A model generated the notes under the pieces. It was not told the origin of the DNA and ran no database searches. It was given only the letters and a program-made list of their open reading frames with translations. A DNA stretch of 64,000 nt, taken from Streptomyces taklimakanensis (lineage in GTDB: Bacteria > Actinomycetota > Actinomycetes > Streptomycetales > Streptomycetaceae). The position numbers were made by a program, and so were the translations under genes. Positions 1-8,961 of this stretch are shown in pieces (the stretch's first letter is position 1; the number at the start of each line of letters is the position of its first letter). The stretch is from positions 1,364,001 through 1,428,000 of the forward strand of contig NZ_WIXO01000001.1 of assembly GCF_009709575.1 (NCBI RefSeq). The letters are read 5' to 3'.

Positions 1-1040
1 GGGAAGATCATCAGCGGGATGAACACGCCCAGGTTGAGGGTGTAGCCGCCCGGCAGCACCATCTCCCAGCCCGGCATGGCGCGGATCAGGCCCTCGGAGA
101 AGCCCATGTACCAGTCGGGCTGCGCGTTGGTGGACACCTGGTCCGGCCGGTACGGGCCCAGCACCCAGACCGGGTTGATCGTCACCGTCGCCGCGATCAC
201 CGCGATGATGCCGAAGACCAGGAAGAAGAAGCCTCCCGCCTTGGCCATGTAGACCGGCAGCAGCGGCATGCCGACGACGTTCTTCTCCGTCCGGCCGGGA
301 CCGGCGAACTGGGTGTGCTTGTGGTAGAAGACCAGGATCAGGTGCGCCACCACCAGGCCGAGCATGATGCCGGGCAGCAGCAGCACGTGCGCCACGAAGA
401 ACCGCGGGATGATCTCCGTGCCCGGGAACTCGCCGCCGAACAGGAACATGGCGAGGTAGGTGCCCACCACCGGCACGGAGAGGATCGCGCCCTCCATGAA
501 CCGGATGCCGGTGCCCGACAGCAGGTCGTCCGGGAGCGAGTAGCCGGTGAAGCCGGTGAACATGCCCAGCACCAGCAGCAGGAAGCCGAACAGCCAGTTG
601 ATCTCGCGCGGCTTGCGGAACGCGCCGGTGTAGAAGACGCGCATCATGTGCACGAACATGCCGACCAGGAACACCAGCGCGGCCCAGTGGTGGATCTGCC
701 GCATGAGCAGACCGCCGCGGACGTCGAAGCTGATGTCCAGCGTCGAGGCGTACGCCTCCGACATGTGCACACCCTGCATCGGCACGTAGGCGCCGTGGTA
801 CTCCACCTCGGCCATGCTCGGGTGGAAGAACAGCGTCAGGTAGACACCGGTCAGGATGATGATGATGAAGCTGTAGAGGCAGACCTCTCCGAGCATGAAG
901 GACCAGTGGTCCGGAAAGATCTTGCGCATGTTGGCCTTGGCCAGGGTGTAGATCCCCAGCCGTCCGTCGGCCCAGTCCGCGACCCGCTCGCCGGCGGGCG
1001 CCTTGCCCCGGCGCTTCGGGGCGTCGCCTGCAGTACTCAT
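1..1040 (-). CDS. qcrB: Cytochrome bc1 complex cytochrome b subunit (partial)
   Basis: Membrane cytochrome b of the menaquinol:cytochrome c reductase (complex III), which passes electrons from menaquinol to the QcrA/QcrC branch. The window holds about 346 N-terminal residues; the C-terminus runs off the left edge. Hydrophobic helices alternate with short loops. Heme-ligand histidines are seen in the QIHHW segment and in the helix containing FFVAHVLLLPG and VVAHLI; the quinol-site PDW-Y motif (QPDWYMGF) is present. The ATG overlaps the qcrA stop as ATGA, so the two are translationally coupled. It is the last visible gene of a ctaE-qcrC-qcrA-qcrB operon. Actinobacterial QcrB is longer than mitochondrial cytochrome b, which fits the missing tail. 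Confidence 0.96.
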   Translation of the reverse strand, partial: MSTAGDAPKRRGKAPAGERVADWADGRLGIYTLAKANMRKIFPDHWSFMLGEVCLYSFIIIILTGVYLTLFFHPSMAEVEYHGAYVPMQGVHMSEAYASTLDISFDVRGGLLMRQIHHWAALVFLVGMFVHMMRVFYTGAFRKPREINWLFGFLLLVLGMFTGFTGYSLPDDLLSGTGIRFMEGAILSVPVVGTYLAMFLFGGEFPGTEIIPRFFVAHVLLLPGIMLGLVVAHLILVFYHKHTQFAGPGRTEKNVVGMPLLPVYMAKAGGFFFLVFGIIAVIAATVTINPVWVLGPYRPDQVSTNAQPDWYMGFSEGLIRAMPGWEMVLPGGYTLNLGVFIPLMIF

Positions 1041-2104
1041 CCGCGCTCCCAGAAGCTCGGGCCGACGGGCTCCGCGAAGTCGTCCTGCGCTTCGAGGAAG
1101 CCGTCGTCGTTGACACCGATCCGCAGCTGCGGCAGGGGGTGACCGGCCGGGCCGAAGATCACACGTGCTCCATCGGCCAGGTCGAACGTCGACTGGTGGC
1201 ACGGACACAGCACGTGGTGGGTCTGCTGCTCGTACAGGGTGACGGGGCAGCCGACGTGGGTGCAGATCCTGGAGAAGGCGACGATGCCCTCGTGGGACCA
1301 GTCCAGCTCCCGCTTGTCCTTGATGTCCTCGGGCTCCAGCCGGACGAGCATGACGGCGGCCTTGGCGATCTCCTTCTGGAAGTCGTGGCTGCCCTCCTCC
1401 AGCCCCTCGGGCTGGACCATGACCAGGGAGCCGACGGTGACGTCCTCGGGGCGCAGCGGCTCACCGGTGTTCTGGTTGACCAGCAGCTTGCCCCTGCTCC
1501 AGGCGGTGTGGCGGAGCTTGTCCTCGGGCAGGGGGCCGAGGTCGCGCAGCAGCACCACGCCGGAGAGCGGCACCACGGCCAGCGCGCCGAACATGGTGTT
1601 GCGGATCAGCTTGCGGCGGCCGATCTGCGACTCCTTGGCGCCCTGGTGGAAGTCGGCGAGGACCTTCTCCTTGGTGTCCTCGTCCGCCTCGACCGGGTGG
1701 CGCTCGCCGATCAGCTCGTGGTCCGACATCAGCGTGCGGGCCCAGTGGACCGCGCCGGCGCCGATGCAGAACAGGGCGATGCCCAGCGTCAGACCCAGCG
1801 AGAAGTTCAGGGCGCTGATCTCGCCGAGCGGCCAGATGTGGACGTACTGGTCGATCGGGAAGATCACGTACGAGGCGATGAAGCCGACGGTGGCCAGCAT
1901 CGAGACGGTGAACAGCAGGGCGACGGTGCGCTCGGAGCGCTTCGCGGCCCGCTGGTCGATGTCCTGGACGCGCGGCTCGTGGGGCGGCAGGCCGGGGTCG
2001 GCGAAGGGGTTCTCCTCCCTGGTCGCCGCCTCGCCGCGCGCCGTACGCTCGCCCGGCAGGTTCTCGTCTGGCACGTCTTCGTGGGATCCGGTGTGGCTAC
2101 TCAT
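1037..2104 (-). CDS. qcrA: Cytochrome bc1 complex Rieske iron-sulfur subunit
   Basis: Rieske 2Fe-2S protein of complex III, 355 aa. The N-terminal third is soluble and acidic, followed by three predicted membrane helices (the actinobacterial form has three, not one) and a C-terminal Rieske domain on the outer face. Cluster motifs are CTHVGCP and CPCHQSTFD, giving the usual Cys-His / Cys-His ligands. The ATG at 2104 (MSSHTGSHED) is chosen because it overlaps the qcrC stop as ATGA; the open frame continues further upstream only because it reads through qcrC. In Streptomyces and mycobacteria this protein is part of a bcc-aa3 supercomplex, and the neighbouring ctaE supports that here. Confidence 0.96.
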   Translation of the reverse strand: MSSHTGSHEDVPDENLPGERTARGEAATREENPFADPGLPPHEPRVQDIDQRAAKRSERTVALLFTVSMLATVGFIASYVIFPIDQYVHIWPLGEISALNFSLGLTLGIALFCIGAGAVHWARTLMSDHELIGERHPVEADEDTKEKVLADFHQGAKESQIGRRKLIRNTMFGALAVVPLSGVVLLRDLGPLPEDKLRHTAWSRGKLLVNQNTGEPLRPEDVTVGSLVMVQPEGLEEGSHDFQKEIAKAAVMLVRLEPEDIKDKRELDWSHEGIVAFSRICTHVGCPVTLYEQQTHHVLCPCHQSTFDLADGARVIFGPAGHPLPQLRIGVNDDGFLEAQDDFAEPVGPSFWERG

Positions 2105-2919
2105 GACTTCCTGGCCTTGGCGGTACGTGCCGCGACCCACACGGCGACGCCGATCAGAAGCGCGAGGACGATCGTCCACGCGAACATGCCCTCGGCGACC
2201 GGGCCGAAGCCGCCCAGCTTGAAGCCGCCGGGGGACTCGGCGTTCTCGCCCTGGACCTCGTTGACGTAGGCGATGATCTCCTTCTTCTCCTTCTCCGGCA
2301 TGATGCTGTCGGGGAAGGCGGGCATGTTCTGCGGGCCGGTCAGCATGGCCTCGTAGATGTGCTTGTCGGAGACGCCGTCGAGTTCGGGGGCGTACTTGCC
2401 GTGGGTCAGCGCGCCGCCCTCGCCGGTGAAGTTGTGGCACTGCGCGCAGTTGGTGCGGAACAGCTCGCCACCGGCGGCGACGTCGGCGCCGGCCGGGTCG
2501 TACTGCTCCTCGGTCGGGATGCTGGGACCGGGGCCGAGCGAGGCGACGTAGGCCGCGAGCTGGTCGATCTGTGCCTGGGTGTACACCTGCGGCTTCTTGG
2601 GCGCCTGGGCGCCCGGGGACTGGGCCGGCATGCGGCCGGTGCCCACCTGGAAGTCCACGGCGGCGGCGCCGACGCCCACCAGCGAGGGACCGTCACTGGT
2701 GCCCTGGCCCCCGGTGCCGTGGCAACTGGCGCAGCCGGTGGCGAAGAGCTTCTCGCCCTCCTCGATGGCGAGGGACTGCGAGGACGCTGCCGAGGTGTCG
2801 GCCTTCGCCTCGTCCGCTGGAGCGAACGCGGCGTACAGCCCCCCGGTTGCCGCCAGCGCGAAGAGTAGGACGACGAGCGCCGCCAGCGGATGGCGCCGTC
2901 GTGCGGAGAGCTTTTTCAC
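2101..2919 (-). CDS. qcrC: Diheme cytochrome c subunit of the bc1 complex
   Basis: Membrane-anchored diheme cytochrome c (272 aa) that replaces soluble cytochrome c in actinobacteria and hands electrons directly to the aa3 oxidase. An N-terminal uncleaved signal/anchor (MKKLSARRRHPLAALVV) is followed by two cytochrome c domains with CASCH (near residue 63) and CAQCH (near residue 158) heme-attachment motifs, and a C-terminal membrane helix (WTIVLALLIGVAVWVAA). It lies 54 bp after ctaE and overlaps qcrA by 4 bp. Length and architecture match the actinobacterial QcrC family. Confidence 0.96.
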   Translation of the reverse strand: MKKLSARRRHPLAALVVLLFALAATGGLYAAFAPADEAKADTSAASSQSLAIEEGEKLFATGCASCHGTGGQGTSDGPSLVGVGAAAVDFQVGTGRMPAQSPGAQAPKKPQVYTQAQIDQLAAYVASLGPGPSIPTEEQYDPAGADVAAGGELFRTNCAQCHNFTGEGGALTHGKYAPELDGVSDKHIYEAMLTGPQNMPAFPDSIMPEKEKKEIIAYVNEVQGENAESPGGFKLGGFGPVAEGMFAWTIVLALLIGVAVWVAARTAKARKS

Positions 2920-2973
2920 GGATTACCCCGGTGTCAGGATCTTCTGCGTCGATGCTGTGGCTGGACTACCGGA

Positions 2974-3582
2974 TCACTTGATCAGGTAAATGGTGGCGAA
3001 GAGGCCGATCCAGACGACATCGACGAAGTGCCAGTAATAGGACACCACGATGGCCGCGGTGGCCTGGTGGTGCGTGAACCGCCGTGCCATGTACGTCCGG
3101 CCGAGGACGAACAGGAACGCGATCAAACCGCCCGTCACGTGAAGGCCGTGGAAGCCGGTGGTCAGGTAGAACGCCGACCCGTAGGGCCCGGAGGAAATCG
3201 AGACCCCCTCGTGGACCAGCTCCGTGTACTCGAAGACCTGGCCGCCGATGAAGATCGCCCCCATGACGAAGGTGACCACGAACCACAGACGGAGCCTCTT
3301 CACGTCACCGCGCTCGGCGGCGAAGACACCCAGCTGGCAGGTGAGGGAGGAGAGCACCAGGATCGTGGTGTTCGTCGCCGCGAACGGAAGGTTCAGGATG
3401 TCGGCCCGTTCCCCCCAGTACTCGGCTCCCGTCACCGACCGCAGGGTGAAGTACATCGCGAAGAGGGCCGCGAAGAACATCAGCTCGGAACTCAGCCAGA
3501 TGATGGTTCCGACGCTGGTGAGGTTCGGCCGGTTGACCGACGGGTGCGCGTGCCCGGTATCTACTGCTGTTGCTGTCGCCAC
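2974..3582 (-). CDS. ctaE: Cytochrome c oxidase subunit III
   Basis: Subunit 3 of the aa3-type cytochrome c oxidase, 202 aa, with five to six membrane helices and no metal ligands of its own. The GTG at 3582 gives the family-typical beginning [15 protein letters not shown], after which [18 protein letters not shown] is strongly conserved; an upstream in-frame extension exists but looks non-coding. First gene of the ctaE-qcrCAB operon, so oxidase subunit III is co-expressed with complex III, consistent with a bcc-aa3 supercomplex. A 15-bp palindrome ends 1 bp before the start codon. Confidence 0.94.
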   Translation of the reverse strand: MATATAVDTGHAHPSVNRPNLTSVGTIIWLSSELMFFAALFAMYFTLRSVTGAEYWGERADILNLPFAATNTTILVLSSLTCQLGVFAAERGDVKRLRLWFVVTFVMGAIFIGGQVFEYTELVHEGVSISSGPYGSAFYLTTGFHGLHVTGGLIAFLFVLGRTYMARRFTHHQATAAIVVSYYWHFVDVVWIGLFATIYLIK

Positions 3583-3583
3583 G

Positions 3584-3598
3584 CCGACATTATGTCGG
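3584..3598. promoter_or_regulatory. 15-bp palindrome immediately upstream of ctaE
   Basis: CCGACAT-T-ATGTCGG is a perfect 7-bp inverted repeat with a 1-nt centre, ending one base before the chosen ctaE GTG. It is a possible operator or a translation-blocking hairpin. No regulator was identified, and no clear Shine-Dalgarno sequence is visible at this start. Confidence 0.4.
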
Positions 3599-3810
3599 TC
3601 GCTTATCCCGCCCTCACCCCGGGGGGTGCCGTTCGGTGTGTCAGTGGCCCGTGTCCAGCTCAGATGGCCCATCCGAGGGGCTTGCCGGATCCCTGACGGG
3701 GGAGGGCGGGGAGGAGTAGCATCCGCCAACGACGGCTTGTTACGGCACATCCGGACCCATGGCCCCATGCCCTCGTGGACCCATGGGCCTTCCAAGGACA
3801 TGGAGGAACC

Positions 3811-4212
3811 ATGCAGCCGACCGCCACGGTGCTGGTCTACAGCGACGACGCCAACACCCGCGAGCAGGTGCGGCTGGCCGCCGGGCGCCGGCCGGCCGCC
3901 GACGTGCCGCCGGTGGAGTACGTCGAGTGCGCCACGCTCCCCGCGGTGCTCGCCGCCCTGGACGAGGGCGGGATCGACGTCTGCGTGCTGGACGGCGAGG
4001 CGGTGCCCGCCGGCGGGATGGGGGTGTGCCGCCAGATCAAGGACGAGATCTTCGCCTGCCCGCCCGTCCTGCTGTTGATCGGTCGCCCGCAGGACGCCTG
4101 GCTAGCCACCTGGAGCCGCGCGGAGGCTGCGGTTCCGCACCCGATCGACCCGGCGCTCCTGGCCGACTCCCTGGCCGGGCTGCTGCGCGGCGCACGGCGC
4201 ACGGCCGCCTGA
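3811..4212 (+). CDS. Receiver-like (response regulator-type) protein
   Basis: 133-aa protein resembling a stand-alone response-regulator receiver fold: a first beta strand ATVLVYSDD followed by alternating helices and strands, and a VCVLDGEA strand where the phospho-acceptor region would lie. No output domain is present. The ATG at 3811 is preceded by GGAGG at 3802-3806, which decides the start against an in-frame ATG further upstream. It is conserved at this position between the qcr and cta operons in Streptomyces (recalled, not checked). Whether it is phosphorylated is unknown; the usual acidic pair of a receiver is only partly recognisable. Confidence 0.75.
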   Translation: MQPTATVLVYSDDANTREQVRLAAGRRPAADVPPVEYVECATLPAVLAALDEGGIDVCVLDGEAVPAGGMGVCRQIKDEIFACPPVLLLIGRPQDAWLATWSRAEAAVPHPIDPALLADSLAGLLRGARRTAA

Positions 4213-4218
4213 GGACGC

Positions 4219-4276
4219 GAACGGACGGACGGCCGCCACGGGCACCGGAGGGTGTCCGCGGCGGCCGTCCGTCGTT
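4219..4276. terminator. Bidirectional terminator between receiver-like gene and L,D-transpeptidase
   Basis: Inverted repeat of about 18 bp (arms 4219-4236 and 4259-4276) rich in GGACGGCCGCC/GGCGGCCGTCC, between two convergent genes. No T-run, as is common in high-GC actinobacteria. Confidence 0.7.
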
Positions 4277-4330
4277 CCGTGTTCTCTTTCGAGTGACACC
4301 ACGGGGTCCGGGCGGGCCGCTCGGCCCCGC

Positions 4331-5533
4331 TCAGGCTCCGGTCCCGTGCAGGGCGCTGCCCTCGCGCCACTCCTTCCAGGAGAGGTTCCAGTCGCCCAGG
4401 CCGTTGCCGAAGACCGGCATCCTCTCCCCCTCCCCGCCCACGTACCGGACGATGTCGCCGGGACGGACGGTCTCGAAGAACCAGCGGGCGTTCTCGGTGC
4501 TCATGCCCGTGCAGCCGTGGCTGACGTTCTCCCGGCCGTGGTACTCGGCCGACCATGGCGCCGCGTGCACGAACTCACCGCTGTCGGTCAGCTGCGTCGC
4601 CCACTCGACGGGCAGGTCGTAGGACTCGGGGCTCCCCTCGGGGATGCCGATGCTGGTGCCGGTCATCCGCACCGCGGCCTGCTTGCCGAGGACGACCTTG
4701 ATGCCCTCGCGGGTGCGGAAACCGGGCTTCCCGGTGGTGACGGGGATGGTCCGCAGGACCTTGTCGTTCTTCCGGACCGTCATCCGGGTCTCCGCCACGT
4801 CGACGACGGCCTCGATCCGGTCGCCGGTGCGGATGCGCACCGGTTCCACGGCCGCACCGCGCAGTCCGTCCCGGATCCACAGGCCCTTCAGGGCGCCGCG
4901 CACCGTGATGGTGGCGTGCGCCGGCCAGTAGGTGCGCGGACGGTAGTGCAGCGTCCGGTCGTCCATCCACCGCCAGGAACCCTCGACCGCGGGAGTGGAC
5001 TCCACCTTCAGGGCGCGTTCCACGATCGCGCGCTGCTCCCTGCTCCTGATCGCCTGGTCGAGTTCGGCCGTGAGGGGCCGGCCGACGCCGTAGGTACCGT
5101 TCTCCGGCCCCAGGTCGACGGTGAGCTTCTTCCCCCCGGCCGGGCGGGTGGTGAACTCGGCCGTGCGTCGGCCGGGGGTGCCGTCGCCCCGTTCGGTGCC
5201 GACGACGACGGTGTAGCGGGTGGCTCCGGCCGGCGGTGTGGCGCTGCGCCAGCGGGTGCCGTCGGCGGAGAGCTCGCCGGTCAGCCGGCGGCCCGCCGCG
5301 TCGACCGCGCGGACGTCCGTGATGCGGTGGTCGTCGCGGGCGGTGATCTCCAGGGGCTTGTCGGGGTCGGCCGCGCGGCTCTCCTCGTCGATGCTCAGCA
5401 CCACGTGCGCGGTGGCGTCGTGAGGGGCCGCGTCCTGGGTCTTGTCGTCACTGCCGCAGGCGGCGGGTCCCACCGCGAGCGGCACGAGTATCAGGAAGCA
5501 GGTCATTGCCTTCCTGTGTGATCCACGACTCAT
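4331..5533 (-). CDS. L,D-transpeptidase lipoprotein
   Basis: Secreted peptidoglycan cross-linking enzyme that makes 3-3 bonds between stem peptides, 400 aa. An n-region MSRGSHRK, a hydrophobic stretch and the lipobox VGPAAC (Cys near residue 26) indicate a lipoprotein. Two Ig-like domains (about residues 40-250) precede a YkuD catalytic domain with the HxnSHGCxGM signature (SHGCTGM), where Cys is the nucleophile. The start at 5533 keeps the charged n-region; an internal ATG at 5506 has a better Shine-Dalgarno (AGGAAGG) and would shorten the protein by 9 residues, so the exact start is open. Located between two respiratory operons but transcribed after its own terminator-separated promoter region. 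Confidence 0.92.
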   Translation of the reverse strand: MSRGSHRKAMTCFLILVPLAVGPAACGSDDKTQDAAPHDATAHVVLSIDEESRAADPDKPLEITARDDHRITDVRAVDAAGRRLTGELSADGTRWRSATPPAGATRYTVVVGTERGDGTPGRRTAEFTTRPAGGKKLTVDLGPENGTYGVGRPLTAELDQAIRSREQRAIVERALKVESTPAVEGSWRWMDDRTLHYRPRTYWPAHATITVRGALKGLWIRDGLRGAAVEPVRIRTGDRIEAVVDVAETRMTVRKNDKVLRTIPVTTGKPGFRTREGIKVVLGKQAAVRMTGTSIGIPEGSPESYDLPVEWATQLTDSGEFVHAAPWSAEYHGRENVSHGCTGMSTENARWFFETVRPGDIVRYVGGEGERMPVFGNGLGDWNLSWKEWREGSALHGTGA

Positions 5534-5583
5534 GCTGTCACGGTAGGAACGCTGCGCGGAACGGACGAGTCGGATACGTACGA

Positions 5584-5620
5584 ACGGGTCACCTCCGGAG
5601 CGTTTCCGGAGGTGACCCGT
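5584..5620 (-). terminator. Terminator of the ctaCDF operon
   Basis: Perfect 16-bp stem (5584-5599 with 5605-5620; ACGGGTCACCTCCGGA) and 5-nt loop, directly after the ctaF stop and before the L,D-transpeptidase start. Confidence 0.8.
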
Positions 5621-5636
5621 GCGTAGTGGGGTAGTG

Positions 5637-6035
5637 CTACTGGTTCTGGCTCTCCCCGTGGTAGTACTCGAAGACCCAGCCGAAGAGGCCGACGAGCAGC
5701 AGCGGCGCGGAGATGTAGACCAGCCACCAGCCGACGGCCACGCCCAGGAAGGCGAACGCGGCACCCGCCGCCAGGGCGAGCGGCTGCCAGCTGTGCGGGC
5801 TGAAGAAGCCCAGCTCGCCGGCGTCGTCCGCGACGTCCGCGTCCTTGTTGTCCTGGGCCCCGGTGTCCACCCGGCGGGCCGTGAACACCAGGTAGTAGCC
5901 GACCATGATCGACAGGCCGAAGGACATGAACAGGGCGGTGGTGCCGACCGGCTCCTTGGCCCACACGCCGTAGACGACGGCGACGGCCAGGATGAAGACC
6001 GACAGCCAGATGAACATGCGTCCCTGGATCTTCAC
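5637..6035 (-). CDS. ctaF: Cytochrome c oxidase subunit IV (actinobacterial type)
   Basis: 132-aa small membrane subunit of the actinobacterial aa3 oxidase, with four hydrophobic helices (two near the N-terminus, two after residue 85). The GTG at 6035 overlaps the ctaD stop as GTGA, which fixes the start and indicates coupled translation. It ends with [11 protein letters not shown]. The family is restricted to actinobacteria and is the fourth gene product of the oxidase core. Confidence 0.94.
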   Translation of the reverse strand: MKIQGRMFIWLSVFILAVAVVYGVWAKEPVGTTALFMSFGLSIMVGYYLVFTARRVDTGAQDNKDADVADDAGELGFFSPHSWQPLALAAGAAFAFLGVAVGWWLVYISAPLLLVGLFGWVFEYYHGESQNQ

Positions 6036-7771
6036 TTGCCGCCCTCCTTGGCGCCGGAGAGGACCGGGCCCTCGGGGCCCTGGGCGTTCTCGAGCTGGTC
6101 GACTTCGGCGATCTCCGGGTGGTGCAGGTCGAACGCCGGGGCCTCGGAACGGATCCGCGGCAGCGAGACGAAGTTGTGCCGCGGCGGCGGGCAGGAGGTG
6201 GCCCACTCCAGCGAGCGGCCGTAGCCCCACGGGTCGTCGACCTCGATCTTCGGCGCGTACTTCGCCGTCTTCCAGACGTTGTAGAAGAACGGCAGCATCG
6301 ACATGCCGAGCAGGAACGAGCAGATCGTGGAGAACGTGTTCAGCGCGGTGTAGCCGTCGGCCGCCAGGTAGTCGGCGTACCGGCGCGGCATCCCCTCGGC
6401 ACCCAGCCAGTGCTGGACCAGGAAGGTGCCGTGGAAGCCGACGAACAGCGTCCAGAAGGTGATCTTGCCCAGCCGCTCGTCGAGCATCTTGCCGGTGAAC
6501 TTCGGCCACCAGAAGTGGAAGCCGGCGAACATCGCGAAGACCACGGTGCCGAAGACGACGTAGTGGAAGTGCGCCACCACGAAGTACGAGTCGGAGACGT
6601 GGAAGTCCAGCGGCGGGGAGGCCAGGATGACGCCGGTCAGACCACCGAAGAGGAAGGTGATCAGGAAGCCGATCGTCCAGAGCATCGGCGTCTCGAAGGA
6701 GAGCGACCCCTTCCACATGGTGCCGAGCCAGTTGAAGAACTTCACACCGGTGGGCACCGCGATCAGGAAGGTCATGAAGGAGAAGAACGGCAGCAGCACA
6801 CCGCCGGTGACGTACATGTGGTGCGCCCAGACGGTGACCGACAGACCCGCGATCGCGATCGTCGCGGCCACCAGACCGACGTAGCCGAAGATCGGCTTGC
6901 GGCTGAAGACCGGGACGATCTCGGAGACGATGCCGAAGAACGGCAGCGCGATGATGTAGACCTCGGGGTGGCCGAAGAACCAGAACAGGTGCTGCCACAG
7001 CAGCGCGCCGCCGTTGGACGGGTCGAAGATGTGCGAGCCGAACTTGCGGTCGGCCTCCAGCGCGAAGAGCGCGGCGGCCAGCACCGGGAAGGCCAGCAGC
7101 ACCAGCACACCGGTCAGCAGCACGTTCCAGGTGAAGATCGGCATGCGGAACATCGTCATGCCCGGGGCGCGCATGCAGATGATCGTGGTGATGAAGTTGA
7201 CCGCGCCCAGGATGGTGCCGAAGCCGGAGAGCGCCAGGCCCATGATCCACATGTCGCCGCCGACGCCCGGGCTGTGGACGGCGTCACTGAGCGGCGTGTA
7301 GGCGAACCAGCCGAAGCTGGCGGCGCCGCCCGGGGTGAGGAAGCCGCCGACCGCGATCAGCGAGCCGAAGGAGTACAGCCAGTAGGCGAGCATGTTCAGC
7401 CGCGGGAACGCCACGTCGGGCGCGCCGATCTGCAGCGGCATGATCCAGTTCGCGAAGCCGGCGAACAGCGGGGTGGCGAACATCAGCAGCATGATCGTGC
7501 CATGCATGGTGAACGCCTGGTTGAACTGCTCGTTCGACATGACCTGCAGGCCCGGCCGGGCCAACTCGGCGCGCATGAAGAGCGCCAGGACACCGCCGAT
7601 GCAGAAGAAGGCGAACGAGGTGACCAGGTAGAGCGTGCCGATCGTCTTGTGATCGGTGGTGGTCAGCCACTGGACCACTCGGTTGCCGCGCTCGTTCCGG
7701 CGCAGTGGGGCGGGAGTTGCCGCCGGCTGGTCGGTCGCGGCGGCACCCTGGGATTCGTTGAGGATGCTCAC
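6032..7771 (-). CDS. ctaD: Cytochrome c oxidase subunit I
   Basis: Catalytic heme-copper subunit (579 aa) that reduces O2 to water and pumps protons. Twelve membrane helices follow a soluble N-terminus ([14 protein letters not shown]). Visible active-site elements are the CuB/Tyr segment [11 protein letters not shown], the MYVTGG and AHHMYV loop region, and the heme a/a3 histidine segment [10 protein letters not shown]. The ctaC stop lies just upstream (about 3 bp), so ctaC-ctaD-ctaF form a tight operon. Full length for the family. Confidence 0.97.
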   Translation of the reverse strand: MSILNESQGAAATDQPAATPAPLRRNERGNRVVQWLTTTDHKTIGTLYLVTSFAFFCIGGVLALFMRAELARPGLQVMSNEQFNQAFTMHGTIMLLMFATPLFAGFANWIMPLQIGAPDVAFPRLNMLAYWLYSFGSLIAVGGFLTPGGAASFGWFAYTPLSDAVHSPGVGGDMWIMGLALSGFGTILGAVNFITTIICMRAPGMTMFRMPIFTWNVLLTGVLVLLAFPVLAAALFALEADRKFGSHIFDPSNGGALLWQHLFWFFGHPEVYIIALPFFGIVSEIVPVFSRKPIFGYVGLVAATIAIAGLSVTVWAHHMYVTGGVLLPFFSFMTFLIAVPTGVKFFNWLGTMWKGSLSFETPMLWTIGFLITFLFGGLTGVILASPPLDFHVSDSYFVVAHFHYVVFGTVVFAMFAGFHFWWPKFTGKMLDERLGKITFWTLFVGFHGTFLVQHWLGAEGMPRRYADYLAADGYTALNTFSTICSFLLGMSMLPFFYNVWKTAKYAPKIEVDDPWGYGRSLEWATSCPPPRHNFVSLPRIRSEAPAFDLHHPEIAEVDQLENAQGPEGPVLSGAKEGGK

Positions 7772-7774
7772 GGG

Positions 7775-8719
7775 TTACTGGCCTTCTCGTTCTTGGCGGG
7801 CTCCGCCCGCCGGGATGTAGCCGGTCTGGCCCTTCTCCGCCAGTTCCTCCAGGTGCTGCTGGTAGCGCTCGGGGGAGACGACCTTGACGTTGAACAGCAT
7901 CCGGGCGTGGTCGACACCGCACAGCTCGGCGCACTTGCCCAGGAAGGTGCCCTCCTTCTCGGGGGTCACCTCGAACTGGTTGGTGTGGCCGGGGATGACG
8001 TCCTGCTTGAACAGGAACGGCACGACCCAGAAGGAGTGGATGACGTCACGCGAGGTCAGGACGAACCGGACCTTCTCGCCCTTGGGCAGCCACAGCGTCG
8101 GGCCGGGGTTGCCGGTCTGCGGGTTCCTGTCGGCCGGCGTGCCCGCCACGTGGACGCCCTCGGCGCCCTCGGGGACGGCCTCCAGCATGGAGGCGGGGAT
8201 GCCTTCCAGCTCGTCGGCGTCCTTGTTGGACGTGGCGGGGTCACCGTCCACGTCCTCCAGGTAGTTGAAGCCCCAGCTCCACTGGTAGCCGACGACGTTG
8301 ATGACGTGGTCGGGCTTCTCGGAGAGTTCCAGGAGCTTCGACTCGTCCCGGGCGGTGAAGTAGAAGAGCACCGAGACGATGATGAGCGGGACCACCGTGT
8401 ACAGCGCCTCGATGGGCATGTTGTACCGGGTCTGCGGGGGTACCTCGACCTTGGTCCTGGTGCGCCGGTAGACGATGACACACCACAGGATCAGTCCCCA
8501 CACCAGGAAGCCCACCGCGAGCGCGGCCGCCCACGAGCCCTGCCACAGGGAGAGGATCCGCGGCGCCTCCTCCGTGACCGGGGTGGGCATACCGAGGCGG
8601 GGGAAGTCCTCGTATGTGCAACCGGTGGCGGTTGCCAGGACCAGGCCCGCGGCAAGCGCCTGCGGCAGCTTCCGCCGCATCGGGCGCCGCGACGAGCGGT
8701 CGGAGCCGTTGGGACTCAC
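7775..8719 (-). CDS. ctaC: Cytochrome c oxidase subunit II
   Basis: CuA-bearing subunit (314 aa) that accepts electrons from QcrC. A lipoprotein-like signal (LVLATATGC) leads into two membrane helices and a periplasmic-side cupredoxin domain. CuA ligands are visible in VIHSFWVVPF (His) and GKCAELCGVDHARM (two Cys, Glu, His, Met). An insertion of about 40 residues around SNKDADELEG is typical of actinobacteria. The GTG at 8719 is preceded by GGGAAGG. First gene of ctaCDF. Confidence 0.96.
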   Translation of the reverse strand: MSPNGSDRSSRRPMRRKLPQALAAGLVLATATGCTYEDFPRLGMPTPVTEEAPRILSLWQGSWAAALAVGFLVWGLILWCVIVYRRTRTKVEVPPQTRYNMPIEALYTVVPLIIVSVLFYFTARDESKLLELSEKPDHVINVVGYQWSWGFNYLEDVDGDPATSNKDADELEGIPASMLEAVPEGAEGVHVAGTPADRNPQTGNPGPTLWLPKGEKVRFVLTSRDVIHSFWVVPFLFKQDVIPGHTNQFEVTPEKEGTFLGKCAELCGVDHARMLFNVKVVSPERYQQHLEELAEKGQTGYIPAGGARQEREGQ

Positions 8720-8795
8720 GTAGCGCCTTCCCGAGAGTCTCGCCCGCTCGGCCCGGCTCGGCCTTGGTGGTCGGGCGCGGCCCTGGCGCGGGCAG

Positions 8796-8824
8796 GGGTT
8801 TGGATGTTTATGCGGACCAAACCC
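8796..8824. promoter_or_regulatory. Inverted repeat GGGTTTGG-N13-CCAAACCC upstream of ctaC
   Basis: Perfect 8-bp inverted repeat with a 13-bp AT-richer spacer in the ctaC / cysteine desulfurase divergent intergenic region, 77-105 bp upstream of the ctaC start. The spacing and AT-rich centre resemble a dimeric repressor or activator site overlapping a promoter. The cognate regulator is unknown. Confidence 0.5.
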
Positions 8825-8961
8825 TACTGGACGCCATTCCGGGTCGCGCGGGGAGGGTGCCCAACGCGCCGCGCCTCCCTCCGATGGGGTGGAACGGGCG
8901 CCTCCGGCCATGGTCGGGCGCTCTCCTCCCGGAGCCGCGCGAAGCGCGTTAGCGTGCCGGT

